A stretch of DNA of 64,000 bases from Acetobacterium wieringae (GTDB lineage Bacteria > Bacillota > Clostridia > Eubacteriales > Eubacteriaceae): NCBI RefSeq assembly GCF_026646375.1, contig NZ_JAIPPU010000002.1, positions 248,001-312,000 of the forward strand, in the 5' to 3' direction. The notes beneath the pieces are model-generated. The model did not search any database, was not told the DNA's origin, and saw nothing but the letters and a program-made list of their open reading frames with translations. This document shows, one piece after another, positions 1 through 8,355 of the stretch (position 1 is the first letter of the stretch; each line of letters begins with the position of its first letter). The translations under genes and the position numbers were made by a program.

Positions 1-97
1 GAAAATGCTGTGCTTTAATTTCGCAATGACCAAAGAGAGTTTTGTTATTATTTTCTAACTGATTTTTTATTATATCATCTTTTGACCGATCTTACAT

Positions 98-1267
98 TTA
101 AATTTTATTAAAATTAATGCGTTTCTCTGTTTCAAGGAGTTTAAACAGGGTAGGGGTTAAGGAAAATGCCTGCATGGCGTTTTCCACCTCCGTTAGCGCC
201 TGCGCTTTTCTTTTTTCACTGACTTTGGCTTTTTGAGCCCGGATCAGGATGTTTTTGGGGGTGTGAGCCAGATCGACGAATTCCATCAGTTGAACTTTGT
301 AGCCGCAGGCTTCAAGCAGGTTCCCCCGAATGGCATCGGTTAACAGTGCGGCGGTTCGTTCTTTTATGATGCCATATTTTGTCAACAGGCTCAGTTCCCC
401 GGTTTCCATTTGACCATTGAGTTCGTGCTGACAGCAGGGTACTGAATAAATCAACCGAGCATCCCATTTGATGGCATTGTAAAGGGCAAAATCGGTAGCG
501 GTATCGCAGGCATGCAGGGTAATGATCATATCCACCGGAAAGCTTGCCTGATAGTCATGGATATCCCCCAGTTCAAATGTTAGCTGGTGGTAGCCATATT
601 TCCGGGCACTGGCATTGCAGTGGTCAATCACATCACTTTTTAAATCCAGACCAATCATCCGCACCTTGATGTTCTTTATCTCCGTCAAGTAATAATAGAG
701 AATAAAGGTCAGATAGGATTTACCGCAACCAAAGTCAATCACATTGAGCTCGGTGCCAGGGGGCAGTTTTTTTACTTCATCATCGACGATCTCAACAAAG
801 CGGTTGATCTGGCGGAATTTATCAGTCATTGTCTTAACGACCTTGCCCTCTTTCGTAAAGACTCCCATATCCACCAGTGGCTGAATAATGATACCTTCCT
901 GCAAGATGTAGTTTTTTTTGCGGTTGTGGCTGATGACTTTGGGTGGCGCATTTGTAATTGCTTTACGGGTTACTGATGCCTTGCCTTTTTTACTGATCTG
1001 GATGATATACTCAAACTGATCATTCCAGGCGTTATACTGCTGATAGTCGTTTCTTAACGCCTGGCCAAGAAATTCAATCAACTGATCTGCTGCCAGGTTC
1101 TCATTAAAGACCTGGGTGTCCGTGAATTTTTCCAGATGATAGAATTCTCCGATTTGACTGATGACGATTTTCTGATAGTCATTTGATTTTATTCGTGGTT
1201 TACTCAGGATTATTTTGTATATTTGGGGATTAAAACCAGCTTCAAGGGCTGTTATTAACTGCTTCAT
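98..1267 (-). CDS. SAM-dependent methyltransferase, Methyltransf_32-like
   Basis: A 389-residue protein with an N-terminal region of unknown function and a C-terminal Rossmann methyltransferase fold. Seen: the SAM-binding motif DFGCGKS at about residues 178-184, then LHACDTATD at 251-259 and PCCQHE at 277-282. These ACD and PCC-type motifs resemble the Methyltransf_32 family, whose bacterial members are presumed RNA or protein methyltransferases. The start is supported by GAGGT seven bases upstream. It stands alone; its neighbour upstream on the same strand is a small cysteine-rich gene with its own terminator. The substrate cannot be told from sequence. Confidence 0.8.
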   Translation of the reverse strand: MKQLITALEAGFNPQIYKIILSKPRIKSNDYQKIVISQIGEFYHLEKFTDTQVFNENLAADQLIEFLGQALRNDYQQYNAWNDQFEYIIQISKKGKASVTRKAITNAPPKVISHNRKKNYILQEGIIIQPLVDMGVFTKEGKVVKTMTDKFRQINRFVEIVDDEVKKLPPGTELNVIDFGCGKSYLTFILYYYLTEIKNIKVRMIGLDLKSDVIDHCNASARKYGYHQLTFELGDIHDYQASFPVDMIITLHACDTATDFALYNAIKWDARLIYSVPCCQHELNGQMETGELSLLTKYGIIKERTAALLTDAIRGNLLEACGYKVQLMEFVDLAHTPKNILIRAQKAKVSEKRKAQALTEVENAMQAFSLTPTLFKLLETEKRINFNKI

Positions 1268-1360
1268 TTTTTACCTCGTGCTTTTTCTTTGTTGCTCTAT
1301 CCTATCATGGTTTTCGTTAAAATTACAGGGGCTTTAATTTTTTCGCAAAAAAATATAAAA

Positions 1361-1380
1361 AAAACACCTTTCGGTGTTTT
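1361..1380 (-). terminator. intrinsic terminator of the small Cys-rich gene
   Basis: An 8-bp stem (AAAACACC / GGTGTTTT) with a 4-base loop touches the stop codon of the 53-codon gene and is followed on the minus strand by a T-rich stretch. Confidence 0.7.
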
Positions 1381-1541
1381 TATTCGCTTTTTTTATCATC
1401 TGTCTGGATATTCTTATTTTTATAGAAAATGCAGCCGGTCTCTTTATATGGATTCTTTAAGACATCCATGTCCGGACAACGTCCATTGACATTAAAACCG
1501 CAGTTTAAATAAGAACACGCATTTTTTTCTGTTGATTCCAT
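1380..1541 (-). CDS. small cysteine-rich protein, 53 residues
   Basis: This short gene was found by reading the minus strand between the methyltransferase and the tRNAs. It starts at ATG 1541 with AGGAGA seven bases upstream and ends in TAA inside the terminator stem. The product is MESTEKNACSYLNC... with cysteines at 9, 14, 22 and 37, and a lysine-rich tail. Four spaced cysteines in so small a protein suggest metal binding or disulfides. I do not recognise a family. A good ribosome site plus an abutting terminator make it a likely real gene. Confidence 0.65.
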   Translation of the reverse strand: MESTEKNACSYLNCGFNVNGRCPDMDVLKNPYKETGCIFYKNKNIQTDDKKSE

Positions 1542-1761
1542 TTGACTCTCCTAATAAATCTTAATTGCGTGTAATTATAACAGTTTGCTGAGTAATACTC
1601 AAGCGCCCATTACGCTTTAATTATTGCCCATATGTACTAAAACCATCAATCAAAACAACTCTGGGCTTTCTTAAATCCCCATATCTCAGGTGCCATCCCA
1701 ACCGCCACTTTATGTCCATGACGCACTGTAAATGGCCTGGATTCTAAATTAGGCATAAAAA

Positions 1762-1786
1762 AACAGAGCCTCCAAACGGCTCTGTT
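1762..1786 (-). terminator. terminator of the tRNA transcript
   Basis: A stem AACAGAGCC / GGCTCTGTT with a 7-base loop is followed on the minus strand by seven Ts. It lies 13 bases after the CCA end of tRNA-Lys, so it ends the Leu-Lys tRNA transcript. Confidence 0.85.
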
Positions 1787-1798
1787 ATGCGCGATTAT

Positions 1799-1875
1799 TG
1801 GTGCTCCCTCAGAGACTCGAACTCTGGACACCCTGATTAAGAGTCAGGTGCTCTAGCCAACTGAGCTAAGGGAGC
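1799..1875 (-). tRNA. tRNA-Lys (CTT)
   Basis: The minus strand gives a full cloverleaf: acceptor GCTCCCT pairing with AGGGAGC, anticodon stem CCTGA/TCAGG with loop CTCTTAA (anticodon CTT, reading AAG), a GTTCGAGTC T-loop and an encoded CCA at 1799-1801. It follows tRNA-Leu by 5 bp, so the two are co-transcribed. Confidence 0.95.
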
Positions 1876-1880
1876 AAAAG

Positions 1881-1967
1881 TGGTGCCGAAGGCGGGACTC
1901 GAACCCGCACGTGATCACTCACAACGGATTTTGAGTCCGTCACGTCTGCCAATTCCATCACTTCGGC
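1881..1967 (-). tRNA. tRNA-Leu (CAA)
   Basis: The minus strand shows a class II tRNA with a long variable arm: acceptor GCCGAAG pairing with CTTCGGC, anticodon stem ACGGA/TCCGT with loop CTCAAAA (anticodon CAA, reading TTG), GGTTCGAGTCC T-arm and encoded CCA at 1881-1883. Its first 21 bases are repeated about 118 bp upstream at 2065-2085. Confidence 0.95.
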
Positions 1968-2315
1968 GAAAAAAATAGTTTATTTGGTTGTAAGGATGTA
2001 CCACTAATGCAATAGAGATAACTAAGCGATTCACACCAGATCAAAGATCTGGGTTCTCTGCTTATGCCAATTCCATCACTTCGGCGCATCTTATTAGCGT
2101 CCCACAGGACACTGTCATAAATGATAACACAGCTTAAAAAGAATTTCAATCATTTTTTTTCGTTTTAAATTATTTTCTTAAAATGTAAATACGACAAAAT
2201 ATTATCTTGTTTTTTTTCATTTATGGGTTACTATAAGTTTAGTAACGGATTGGTTATTAACAAAGAATTTAATCGCCTATCCGATAATCTTATTTCCAGA
2301 AAGTCAGGTGAAGTG
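1968..2315. other. gap without protein gene between tRNA-Leu and the small CxxC gene
   Basis: It holds the tRNA fragment above. On the minus strand there is a possible promoter upstream of the fragment (ATGACA, about 16 bp, TAATAA near 2092-2120). Nothing else recognisable is seen. Confidence 0.5.
2035..2085 (-). pseudogene. tRNA-Leu 5' fragment (decayed tRNA copy)
   Basis: Positions 2065-2085 repeat exactly the first 21 bases of the intact tRNA-Leu (acceptor and D-arm start). Next on the minus strand comes a stem CCAGA/TCTGG with a 7-base loop (about 2035-2052) at roughly the place of an anticodon arm, but the loop lacks U33 and no T-arm or 3' acceptor follows. It looks like the remains of an earlier first tRNA of the operon. 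A leftover from integration is less likely, because integrases usually duplicate the 3' end. Confidence 0.6.
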
Positions 2316-2564
2316 ATGAGCATGTTTGAAAATCATAAAACAATCGCTTATAAGGAATTTCGCGAATTTGTAAATGAGTCTGTTCTTGAGTTAATTAAAA
2401 AAACCAAAGATAAAAAATGCAATGGCTGTATTGATTTTGTCTTTGATGAAGAAACCTCCACGGGGCATTGCGAGGCACTGGAAACCACCTGGCCCGTTAA
2501 AAACCCCGATGCGGTTCAACGACTGACAGATTGCTATATTTGTGATCTGAAAGCCATGAAGTAA
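2316..2564 (+). CDS. hypothetical protein with two CxxC motifs
   Basis: The likely start is ATG 2316, because AGGTGA lies five bases upstream; an in-frame ATG at 2223 has no ribosome site. The 82-residue product begins MSMFENHKTIAYKEF and carries CNGC in the middle, a single HC later, then CYIC near the C-terminus, a pattern that could hold a zinc or iron-sulfur centre. I do not recognise the family. It is a single gene closed by a strong terminator. Confidence 0.6.
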   Translation: MSMFENHKTIAYKEFREFVNESVLELIKKTKDKKCNGCIDFVFDEETSTGHCEALETTWPVKNPDAVQRLTDCYICDLKAMK

Positions 2565-2574
2565 TGAAGCCTAT

Positions 2575-2602
2575 CACCGATCAACTGATCGGTGTATTTT
2601 TT
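2575..2602. terminator. terminator after the CxxC gene, probably bidirectional
   Basis: A near-continuous 20-bp palindrome (arms CACCGATCA / TGATCGGTG) is followed by a run of T on the plus strand. It lies between two convergent genes and can also serve aroK. Confidence 0.85.
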
Positions 2603-2621
2603 TTCGAATTCGTTCTTTAAA

Positions 2622-3149
2622 TTACTTGGCCTGATACTGTTTAAAAGCTTCATCGATTTTCTGACAACATTCTTCGACAGTCCAGGTTTCGGTTGATATT
2701 TTAAAATCACAAACATCGTAATACTCCTGACGTTCAGCCAGCAGTTGACGAATTCGCACCAGTGGATTTTCACTCTTTAGCAAAGGGCGGGTATCATCGC
2801 CCTTAATACGACAATAGATGGTTTCCGGCTGAGCTGACAAACTGACAACAAATGCCTTTTCGGCCAACAATTTTCGATTTCTTTTAAACAGAATGATTCC
2901 CCCACCAGTGGACAAAACTATATTCTCCATCGTTAAGGCCTTTTTTAGCGCTTCATGCTCGGCATCCCGGAATGCATCTTCACCCAGTTGGGCAAAAATT
3001 TCCGTTACACGCATCCCCATCTCCGCTTCCACCATGGCATCGGTATCGACAAAATCATACTCCAGTTCCCGGGCCAACAACGAACCGATGGTGGTTTTAC
3101 CTGTTGCCATAAAGCCAATCAATGCAACACACTTTTTTTCAGTTTTCAT
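2622..3149 (-). CDS. aroK: shikimate kinase
   Basis: It phosphorylates shikimate to shikimate 3-phosphate with ATP in chorismate synthesis. The 175-residue length is normal. Seen: the P-loop GFMATGKTT at residues 12-20, DTD at 35-37, the arginine-bearing FRDAEHEAL segment and the STGGG shikimate-binding loop. It overlaps the end of aroE by 11 bp on the same strand, so the two shikimate-pathway genes are translationally coupled. Confidence 0.93.
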   Translation of the reverse strand: MKTEKKCVALIGFMATGKTTIGSLLARELEYDFVDTDAMVEAEMGMRVTEIFAQLGEDAFRDAEHEALKKALTMENIVLSTGGGIILFKRNRKLLAEKAFVVSLSAQPETIYCRIKGDDTRPLLKSENPLVRIRQLLAERQEYYDVCDFKISTETWTVEECCQKIDEAFKQYQAK

Positions 3150-4005
3150 TTATCCCTTCCTCCAGTAATTTTTTACCTAAAACCGGATCCGGAAATACTC
3201 CGGTCCATAATTCAAAGGCTAAAAGTCCCTGATACAACAACATTTCCAGCCCATTTTCAGTTCGTGCCCCGATTTGCTGGGCATCTTTCATAAACTGGGT
3301 CACCGCAGGACTGTAGATCATATCATAAACCAGCAGATTTTTTTTCAGAAGTGTTTTGTCAAGCGGCGTTTGCCCGGCGGTATCGGCCATTCCCAAACTG
3401 GTACCGTTGACCACCACCGTTGCTTCATCAACTGCTTCTTTTAGTGCCTCCGCAGTCATGTCAATGGCCTGAGCTTTTCCCGACCAGCTCTCATTAATTT
3501 GACCGGCCAGCTCTTTTGCTTTTGCCACCGTTCGATTAGCAATAATAACCTTATTTATGCCCCAGTCTGCCAAAGCCATTGCTACCGATTTAACTGCTCC
3601 CCCACAACCGAGAATCAGAATGGTCAATTCCGACCTGGGAATGTTACCAATTTTTGTTTCAATCGATTTAATGAAGCCATTACCATCGGTATTGTAGCCA
3701 ATCATTTTTCCATCACGAGAAAGCACCGTATTCACCGCCCCAATTTTCTCTGCCAGCGGATCCAATTGATCGATATATTTCATGATTTCCATTTTATGGG
3801 GTTTGGTAACGTTAAACCCACCTACGTTCATTAACCGAAAACCATCCACCAGTTTTCCTAAATCTTCAGACTTAACGGCAATCGGCAGGTATAAAGCGTC
3901 CACCCCGGTTGCTTTAAATAATCCATTGTGCAATTGGGGCGATAAGCTTTGCGCAATGGGGTCGCCGATGACGGCATATATTTTGGTATCAACTGAAATT
4001 CGCAT
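3139..4005 (-). CDS. aroE: shikimate dehydrogenase
   Basis: It reduces 3-dehydroshikimate to shikimate with NADPH. The 288-residue protein has the shikimate-binding SLSPQLHN segment near residues 20-27, NVTKPHK at 65-71 with catalytic lysine 68, the nucleotide-binding GCGGAVKS loop near 133 and the C-terminal GLEMLLYQG. ATG 4005 has GGAG upstream. It is first in an aroE-aroK pair; the other shikimate genes are not in this window. Confidence 0.93.
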   Translation of the reverse strand: MRISVDTKIYAVIGDPIAQSLSPQLHNGLFKATGVDALYLPIAVKSEDLGKLVDGFRLMNVGGFNVTKPHKMEIMKYIDQLDPLAEKIGAVNTVLSRDGKMIGYNTDGNGFIKSIETKIGNIPRSELTILILGCGGAVKSVAMALADWGINKVIIANRTVAKAKELAGQINESWSGKAQAIDMTAEALKEAVDEATVVVNGTSLGMADTAGQTPLDKTLLKKNLLVYDMIYSPAVTQFMKDAQQIGARTENGLEMLLYQGLLAFELWTGVFPDPVLGKKLLEEGINEN

Positions 4006-4127
4006 TCTTGGACTCCTTCGATTTTACTTCTAGCTGCATTGTATCACAGGTTGGCGGGCGGGTAAATGTTCTCAACTGGCCGGTATCTGGATTTTTTTAT
4101 TATTATTCATTTAATTGTATAAAGTCT

Positions 4128-4155
4128 TTGCTCCGCTTCATTCCTGTGTTATAAT
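4128..4155 (+). promoter_or_regulatory. probable housekeeping promoter of the uracil-type permease
   Basis: TTGCTC at 4128-4133 and a perfect TATAAT at 4150-4155 with a 16-bp spacer lie about 35 bp before the ribosome site. The implied leader is too short for an attenuator. Confidence 0.55.
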
Positions 4156-4189
4156 CTCAAAGGAAAATGAAAAGAACGGAGGAAAAGTT

Positions 4190-5530
4190 TTGGACAATCA
4201 AAGAATTATACAAGTGGAGGAAAAGGTGCCACTGAAAATGCTGGTACCGCTAAGCCTGCAACATATGTTTGCCATGTTTGGCGCATCGGTTCTGGTTCCT
4301 TTCCTTTTTGGAATCAACCCGGCCATCGTGCTCTTTATGAACGGCGTGGGTACCCTGTTGTTCATGGTGATCACCAAGGGTAAAGCCCCGGCTTACCTGG
4401 GTTCCAGTTTTGCCTTTCTGGCACCAGCCGGTATTGTTATTGCCACCTGGGGCTATTCTTATGCCCTCGGCGGTTTTGTGGTGGTTGGTTTATGCGGCTG
4501 TATTTTGGCTGGGATTATTTATAAGTTCGGAATCGAATGGATCAATGTGGTTCTGCCGCCAGCGGCTATGGGCCCGGTAGTGGCGCTGATTGGTCTGGAG
4601 CTGGCTGGCACCGCTGCCAGCACGGCAGGAATCGTCAGTAACACCAGCTACGTTTTGGACGAAGCCAGTGGCCTTTATGAACAGGTGGTTACTGCCATTG
4701 TTCCTGAAAACGTCATTGTCTTTCTGGTTACCCTGGCCTTTGCTGTTTTTGGGTCGGTGATGTTTCGTAAATTTCTGGCGGTTATCCCCATCCTGATTGC
4801 GATTGTAGCTGGCTACATTACTGCTCTGATCACCGGTGTTGTTGGCCCGGCTACTTTTATCGCAGTGGCTGATGCCCCCTGGTTTTCGCTACCAAATTTC
4901 CAGTTCCCACAATTTAATCTGGAAGCAATTATTATCATTTTGCCGGTGCTTCTGGTTATTGCATCTGAACACATTGGTCACCAGATTGTCACCAGCAAGG
5001 TAGTGGGACGAGATCTGCTAAAAGATCCCGGTTTGCACCGCTCCCTGTTTGCTGATAATTTTTCGACCATGATATCGGGTTTAATTGGTTCGGTGCCAAC
5101 CACTACCTACGGCGAAAACATTGGCGTAATGGCGGTCACCAAAGTCTACTCGGTACAGGTCATCGCTGGTGCAGCGATTATTTCGATTATCTGCTCGTTT
5201 GTCGGTAAACTTTCAATGCTGATTTCCACCATTCCGGGCCCGGTAATCGGCGGTATTTCTTTCCTTTTATATGGAATGATCGGCGCCGCCGGGATCCGGA
5301 TTCTGGTCGACGCCCAGGTTGATTATGGCAAATCCCGTAATCTGGCTCTGACTTCAGTAGTCTTTGTGGTGGGCCTATCCGGCATTGCAGTTACTTTTGG
5401 TAGCATCCAGCTCAAAGGAATGGTTCTGGCCGCCGTGGTCGGGATGATTTTAAGTCTGATCTTCTTTGTTCTTGACAAACTGAATCTGACCAATGACCGG
5501 GAAGAAGAACATCTTTACGACCAGCCTTAA
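4190..5530 (+). CDS. uraA: uracil/xanthine permease family (NCS2) transporter
   Basis: An inner-membrane nucleobase-proton symporter of the NCS2 family. The product has about 14 hydrophobic segments, the family N-terminal block SLQHMFAMFGASVLVPFLFG, the PAYLGSSFAFLAP stretch and the SEHIGHQ motif with conserved Glu and His. I place the start at TTG 4190 with CGGAGG seven bases upstream; the frame stays open upstream but has no better site, giving 446 residues. It is monocistronic. Uracil is the best guess by family; xanthine or uric acid are possible. Confidence 0.85.
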   Translation: MDNQRIIQVEEKVPLKMLVPLSLQHMFAMFGASVLVPFLFGINPAIVLFMNGVGTLLFMVITKGKAPAYLGSSFAFLAPAGIVIATWGYSYALGGFVVVGLCGCILAGIIYKFGIEWINVVLPPAAMGPVVALIGLELAGTAASTAGIVSNTSYVLDEASGLYEQVVTAIVPENVIVFLVTLAFAVFGSVMFRKFLAVIPILIAIVAGYITALITGVVGPATFIAVADAPWFSLPNFQFPQFNLEAIIIILPVLLVIASEHIGHQIVTSKVVGRDLLKDPGLHRSLFADNFSTMISGLIGSVPTTTYGENIGVMAVTKVYSVQVIAGAAIISIICSFVGKLSMLISTIPGPVIGGISFLLYGMIGAAGIRILVDAQVDYGKSRNLALTSVVFVVGLSGIAVTFGSIQLKGMVLAAVVGMILSLIFFVLDKLNLTNDREEEHLYDQP

Positions 5531-5556
5531 AATTCTCTATTGTAAAAACTTGACCC

Positions 5557-5753
5557 GGCACCAACAATAGTCATATTCTGTTGTGACCCAGGGGTCAGAC
5601 CTACGCATCGAATCGGACACGGCGTAACCTGTCCGATTCTGCGCGCAGGCAACGCGCCAATCATAAGCTTGCTTATTGCCCGCAAACCAAAGAGAACGAA
5701 GTGTAGCGGATTTCTCGGATTGCAGCGAACAACAGATTAACATTTGTCGGTGC
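5557..5753 (+). repeat. intergenic palindromic repeat, long form (copy A)
   Basis: This diverged long copy of the repeat family keeps the CGGACAC...CTGTCCG hairpin, a CAATCATAAGCTTGCTTATTG-like core, the hairpin whose loop ends in GCGGA, and the right end CAACAGATTAACA...GTCGGTGC followed by ATAGTATATCGACAACC. Its left end is mutated. The terminator at 5774 begins right after it. Confidence 0.75.
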
Positions 5754-5773
5754 GATAGTATATCGACAACCTC

Positions 5774-5803
5774 AACTGATCAGAATTGATCAGTTATTTT
5801 TTT
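5774..5803 (+). terminator. terminator after the permease and repeat copy A
   Basis: A 9-bp stem AACTGATCA / TGATCAGTT with a GAAT loop is followed by seven Ts. It abuts the right end of the repeat element. Confidence 0.8.
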
Positions 5804-5892
5804 GTGGCGGCGGTCGGTTGTAAAAAAGCGTGATTTCAATTATACTGAGACTAACAAAGTGATCGAAACCAACGAAATAGAAAAGGTGACCC

Positions 5893-6942
5893 ATGAAAAA
5901 TGATATGAAAATTGCCGTCTTAATTGACGCCGATAATGTTTCGGATAAATATATCAAATATATCTTCGATGAAATTTCCAACCTTGGGATGGCAACGTTT
6001 AAACGCATCTACGGTGACTGGACCAAACCCCAGCTGGGATCCTGGAAAACGGTATTACTTAACTATTCCATTACCCCGATTCAGCAGTACAGTTACACCA
6101 CCGGAAAGAATGCCACCGATGCCGCCTTAATTATTGACGCCATGGATATTCTTTATTCCAATAATGTGGATGGATTCTGTATCGTCTCCAGTGACAGCGA
6201 CTTCACCCGTCTGGCGACCCGGCTCCGGGAAGCCGGAATGTATGTGGTGGGGATGGGTGAAAAGAAAACCCCCACCCCCTTTATCTCGGCCTGTGAAAAA
6301 TTTAAATATCTGGAAGTTCTGGCAGCTGACCCGGATTCTTCTCAACCGGAAGAAATATTAAACCAAAAGCAGTCTTCTGCCAAAGAAGGAATGGCCTCCA
6401 AAAAACAACTGATCCAATCGATTAAAACAATTATCAACGATAACTCGGATGAAGAAGGCTGGGCCGATCTGGGTCTGGTTGGCTCCCGCCTCAACAACCG
6501 CTATCCAGATTTTGACAGCCGCAATTATGGTTATTCCAAACTGCGCTCGCTGCTTTCCTCACTGGATAAATTTGAACTGACAACCCGCCGAACCGCCAAT
6601 TCTCAAAATGTCAAATACGTAATCCGCAACATCACTTCTGAAAAAAACGGTTCATCACAAAAAGACATCCAACTCAAAAAAGAGCTGATTCAATCCTTTC
6701 AATTAATTGTTTCAGAAAATGCTGACCCATCCGGTTGGGCCAATCTGGGCCTGGTTGGTTCCCAAATCGCCCAGAAGCACCCCACCTTTAAAAGTAAAAA
6801 TTACGGCTATGCCAAACTGCGTTCACTGCTGGAAGCCCTCAACCTCTTTGATATCGAAGTCCATAAAACTGCGAATTCCAAGAATCCGGAAGCACTCATC
6901 CGCAATAAACCCCAGATGAAGGTTAAAAATGCTGGTTTATAA
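5893..6942 (+). CDS. NYN-domain ribonuclease-like protein with two LOTUS (OST-HTH) domains
   Basis: A 349-residue protein. Residues 1-150 form a NYN/LabA (PIN-like) domain with the acidic motifs DADN at 12-15 and SSDSDF near 98-103, the usual metal-binding nuclease signature. Two tandem LOTUS/OST-HTH RNA-binding domains follow at about 172-247 and 258-335; they share the pattern GW-(A)-LGLVGS-YGY-KLRSLL. NYN-LOTUS proteins are thought to bind and cut structured RNA, so an RNA-processing role is inferred. The corA-like gene begins inside its last codons. Confidence 0.85.
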   Translation: MKNDMKIAVLIDADNVSDKYIKYIFDEISNLGMATFKRIYGDWTKPQLGSWKTVLLNYSITPIQQYSYTTGKNATDAALIIDAMDILYSNNVDGFCIVSSDSDFTRLATRLREAGMYVVGMGEKKTPTPFISACEKFKYLEVLAADPDSSQPEEILNQKQSSAKEGMASKKQLIQSIKTIINDNSDEEGWADLGLVGSRLNNRYPDFDSRNYGYSKLRSLLSSLDKFELTTRRTANSQNVKYVIRNITSEKNGSSQKDIQLKKELIQSFQLIVSENADPSGWANLGLVGSQIAQKHPTFKSKNYGYAKLRSLLEALNLFDIEVHKTANSKNPEALIRNKPQMKVKNAGL

Positions 6943-7852
6943 ACTGACGGCAGGTCAACTAACAGCTGTTTCCCCCTCACAGTCTTTTGCCAGCACCGAC
7001 CAGACATATCTGTGTATCCTCGATTTTGACGAACTTGTTGCGGAAAGTGCCCAATTGGATATCGGATCACGACTGGTTGATGAATGCATCAACGGTAACT
7101 CCTGTAAGTTTGAAAGTCACGATGGTTTTGATTTCATTACCCTATCAATTCCGGACGCCATTTCCGGTACAGTCAAACCCAAACGGATCGGAATTTATTT
7201 CCGTGCCAACCTGCTTGTTTTCGCATCGGATCGGATCACTTATTTCGCTAACCTGGTTGATGCCACCCAGACGGCCGAGATCCAGATATCCGGTCTGAGC
7301 AAGTTTTTTCACCTCTTTTTTGACAAGCTGACCTACGATGACCGGGATGTGCTGATTACAATTGAGGAAGAAATCTCCGGTCTGGAAGAAGAATTTATTG
7401 TTGCCATTAAAAATGACCTGGTCGACTATCTGATTACTTTTCGAAAACGTCTATTAAGTCTGAAACAATATTATGAACAACTTTTTGAAATTTCTGAAGC
7501 CATTGAAGAAAACGAAAATAAACTGATCGATAAGAAGGATCTCCGTTATTTTAAAATCCTCACCAATCGCATCAACCGACTTTTTACCAATGTGCTGAAC
7601 CTCCGGGATTACGGAACGCAGGTGCGGGAAGCCTACCAGGCGCAGCTCGATATTAACCTCAACAATGTCATGAAAATTTTCACTGTCGTCACGTCTATTT
7701 TTCTACCCCTGACCCTGATTGTCGGATGGTACGGCATGAACATCATAATGCCGGAGTTTCATTGGGAGTATGGCTACCCGTTTGTAATTGGTTTATGCCT
7801 CGTCGTGGTTACTGGCACCCTGCTTTATTTCAAAAAAAACAAGTGGTTTTAA
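6929..7852 (+). CDS. corA: CorA-family divalent metal ion channel
   Basis: A 307-residue protein with a soluble coiled-coil N-terminal region and two C-terminal membrane helices. The signature GMN lies at 269-271 (VGWYGMN), after the first helix. The second helix ends in KKNKWF. CorA pentamers import Mg2+ or other divalent cations. It starts with GAAGGT upstream and overlaps the NYN gene by 14 bp, so the two are translationally coupled, although no functional link is known to me. Confidence 0.85.
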   Translation: MLVYKLTAGQLTAVSPSQSFASTDQTYLCILDFDELVAESAQLDIGSRLVDECINGNSCKFESHDGFDFITLSIPDAISGTVKPKRIGIYFRANLLVFASDRITYFANLVDATQTAEIQISGLSKFFHLFFDKLTYDDRDVLITIEEEISGLEEEFIVAIKNDLVDYLITFRKRLLSLKQYYEQLFEISEAIEENENKLIDKKDLRYFKILTNRINRLFTNVLNLRDYGTQVREAYQAQLDINLNNVMKIFTVVTSIFLPLTLIVGWYGMNIIMPEFHWEYGYPFVIGLCLVVVTGTLLYFKKNKWF

Positions 7853-7867
7853 GGGCTGCTTGTTTTT
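7835..7867 (+). terminator. terminator at the corA stop
   Basis: Arms AAAAACAAG and CTTGTTTTT pair across the corA stop codon and run into a T-rich stretch. Confidence 0.6.
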
Positions 7868-8355
7868 ATTTTCTAAATTAATCTCAAATAAACGCTTGCA
7901 TTGTTATTCGGCATGTTGTATCATACCCACATGGTGGCATCGTCAAGAGCTGCACATGATTAATGCATAAAATGAATGAAAAATTAAAAAACCTGCTCTA
8001 ATCCCTGGTGATAGAGACTGAATAAAACCATACTGTTTTGCATTTTTATAATGTAATGATCGGTCTTTTTGCAGTTGTTTATTTTCAGTGCAAAGGACCT
8101 TTTTCTTTGCCTAAAATTAAACAGCCGCCGTTTCGTTTATCGAACAGCGTGCTGACAATTACTGCAACAGATTAACAAGAGTCTGACCCCCTTGATCATT
8201 GATCAGGTCGGCTTTTTTCGACAACTTGTATTTCAAGTGCTACCGATCCTTATTTTCCTTATAAAAATTCTGATTTTCAACAGCCTCAGGTTTGCGTGAT
8301 ATGTGTTTCTCTGCTCTTTACGGTCATAGCCAAATACTACGAACAGGTGAAACGC
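7868..8355. other. 488-bp gap before the pan genes
   Basis: No gene is seen. Positions 8165-8178 match the right-end sequence CAACAGATTAACAA of the intergenic repeat family, directly preceded by a CTGACAATTA that resembles its left end, so a collapsed copy may lie at about 8150-8178. A terminator-like hairpin follows at 8185. The rest is A/T-rich without recognisable sites. Confidence 0.4.
8185..8218 (+). terminator. terminator-like hairpin before the pan genes
   Basis: Outer arms GACC/GGTC and inner TGATC/GATCA form a hairpin followed by six Ts. The upstream transcript is unclear. Confidence 0.5.

Noticed and set aside
1801-2092. Integrative element attachment site at tRNA-Leu
   Set aside because: The duplicated part is the tRNA 5' end and lies only about 118 bp away with no integrase gene; a decayed tRNA copy fits better.
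5557-5753. Protein frames inside the intergenic repeats
   Set aside because: Short frames in the repeats have no ribosome site and differ between copies; the palindromic structure explains the sequence.
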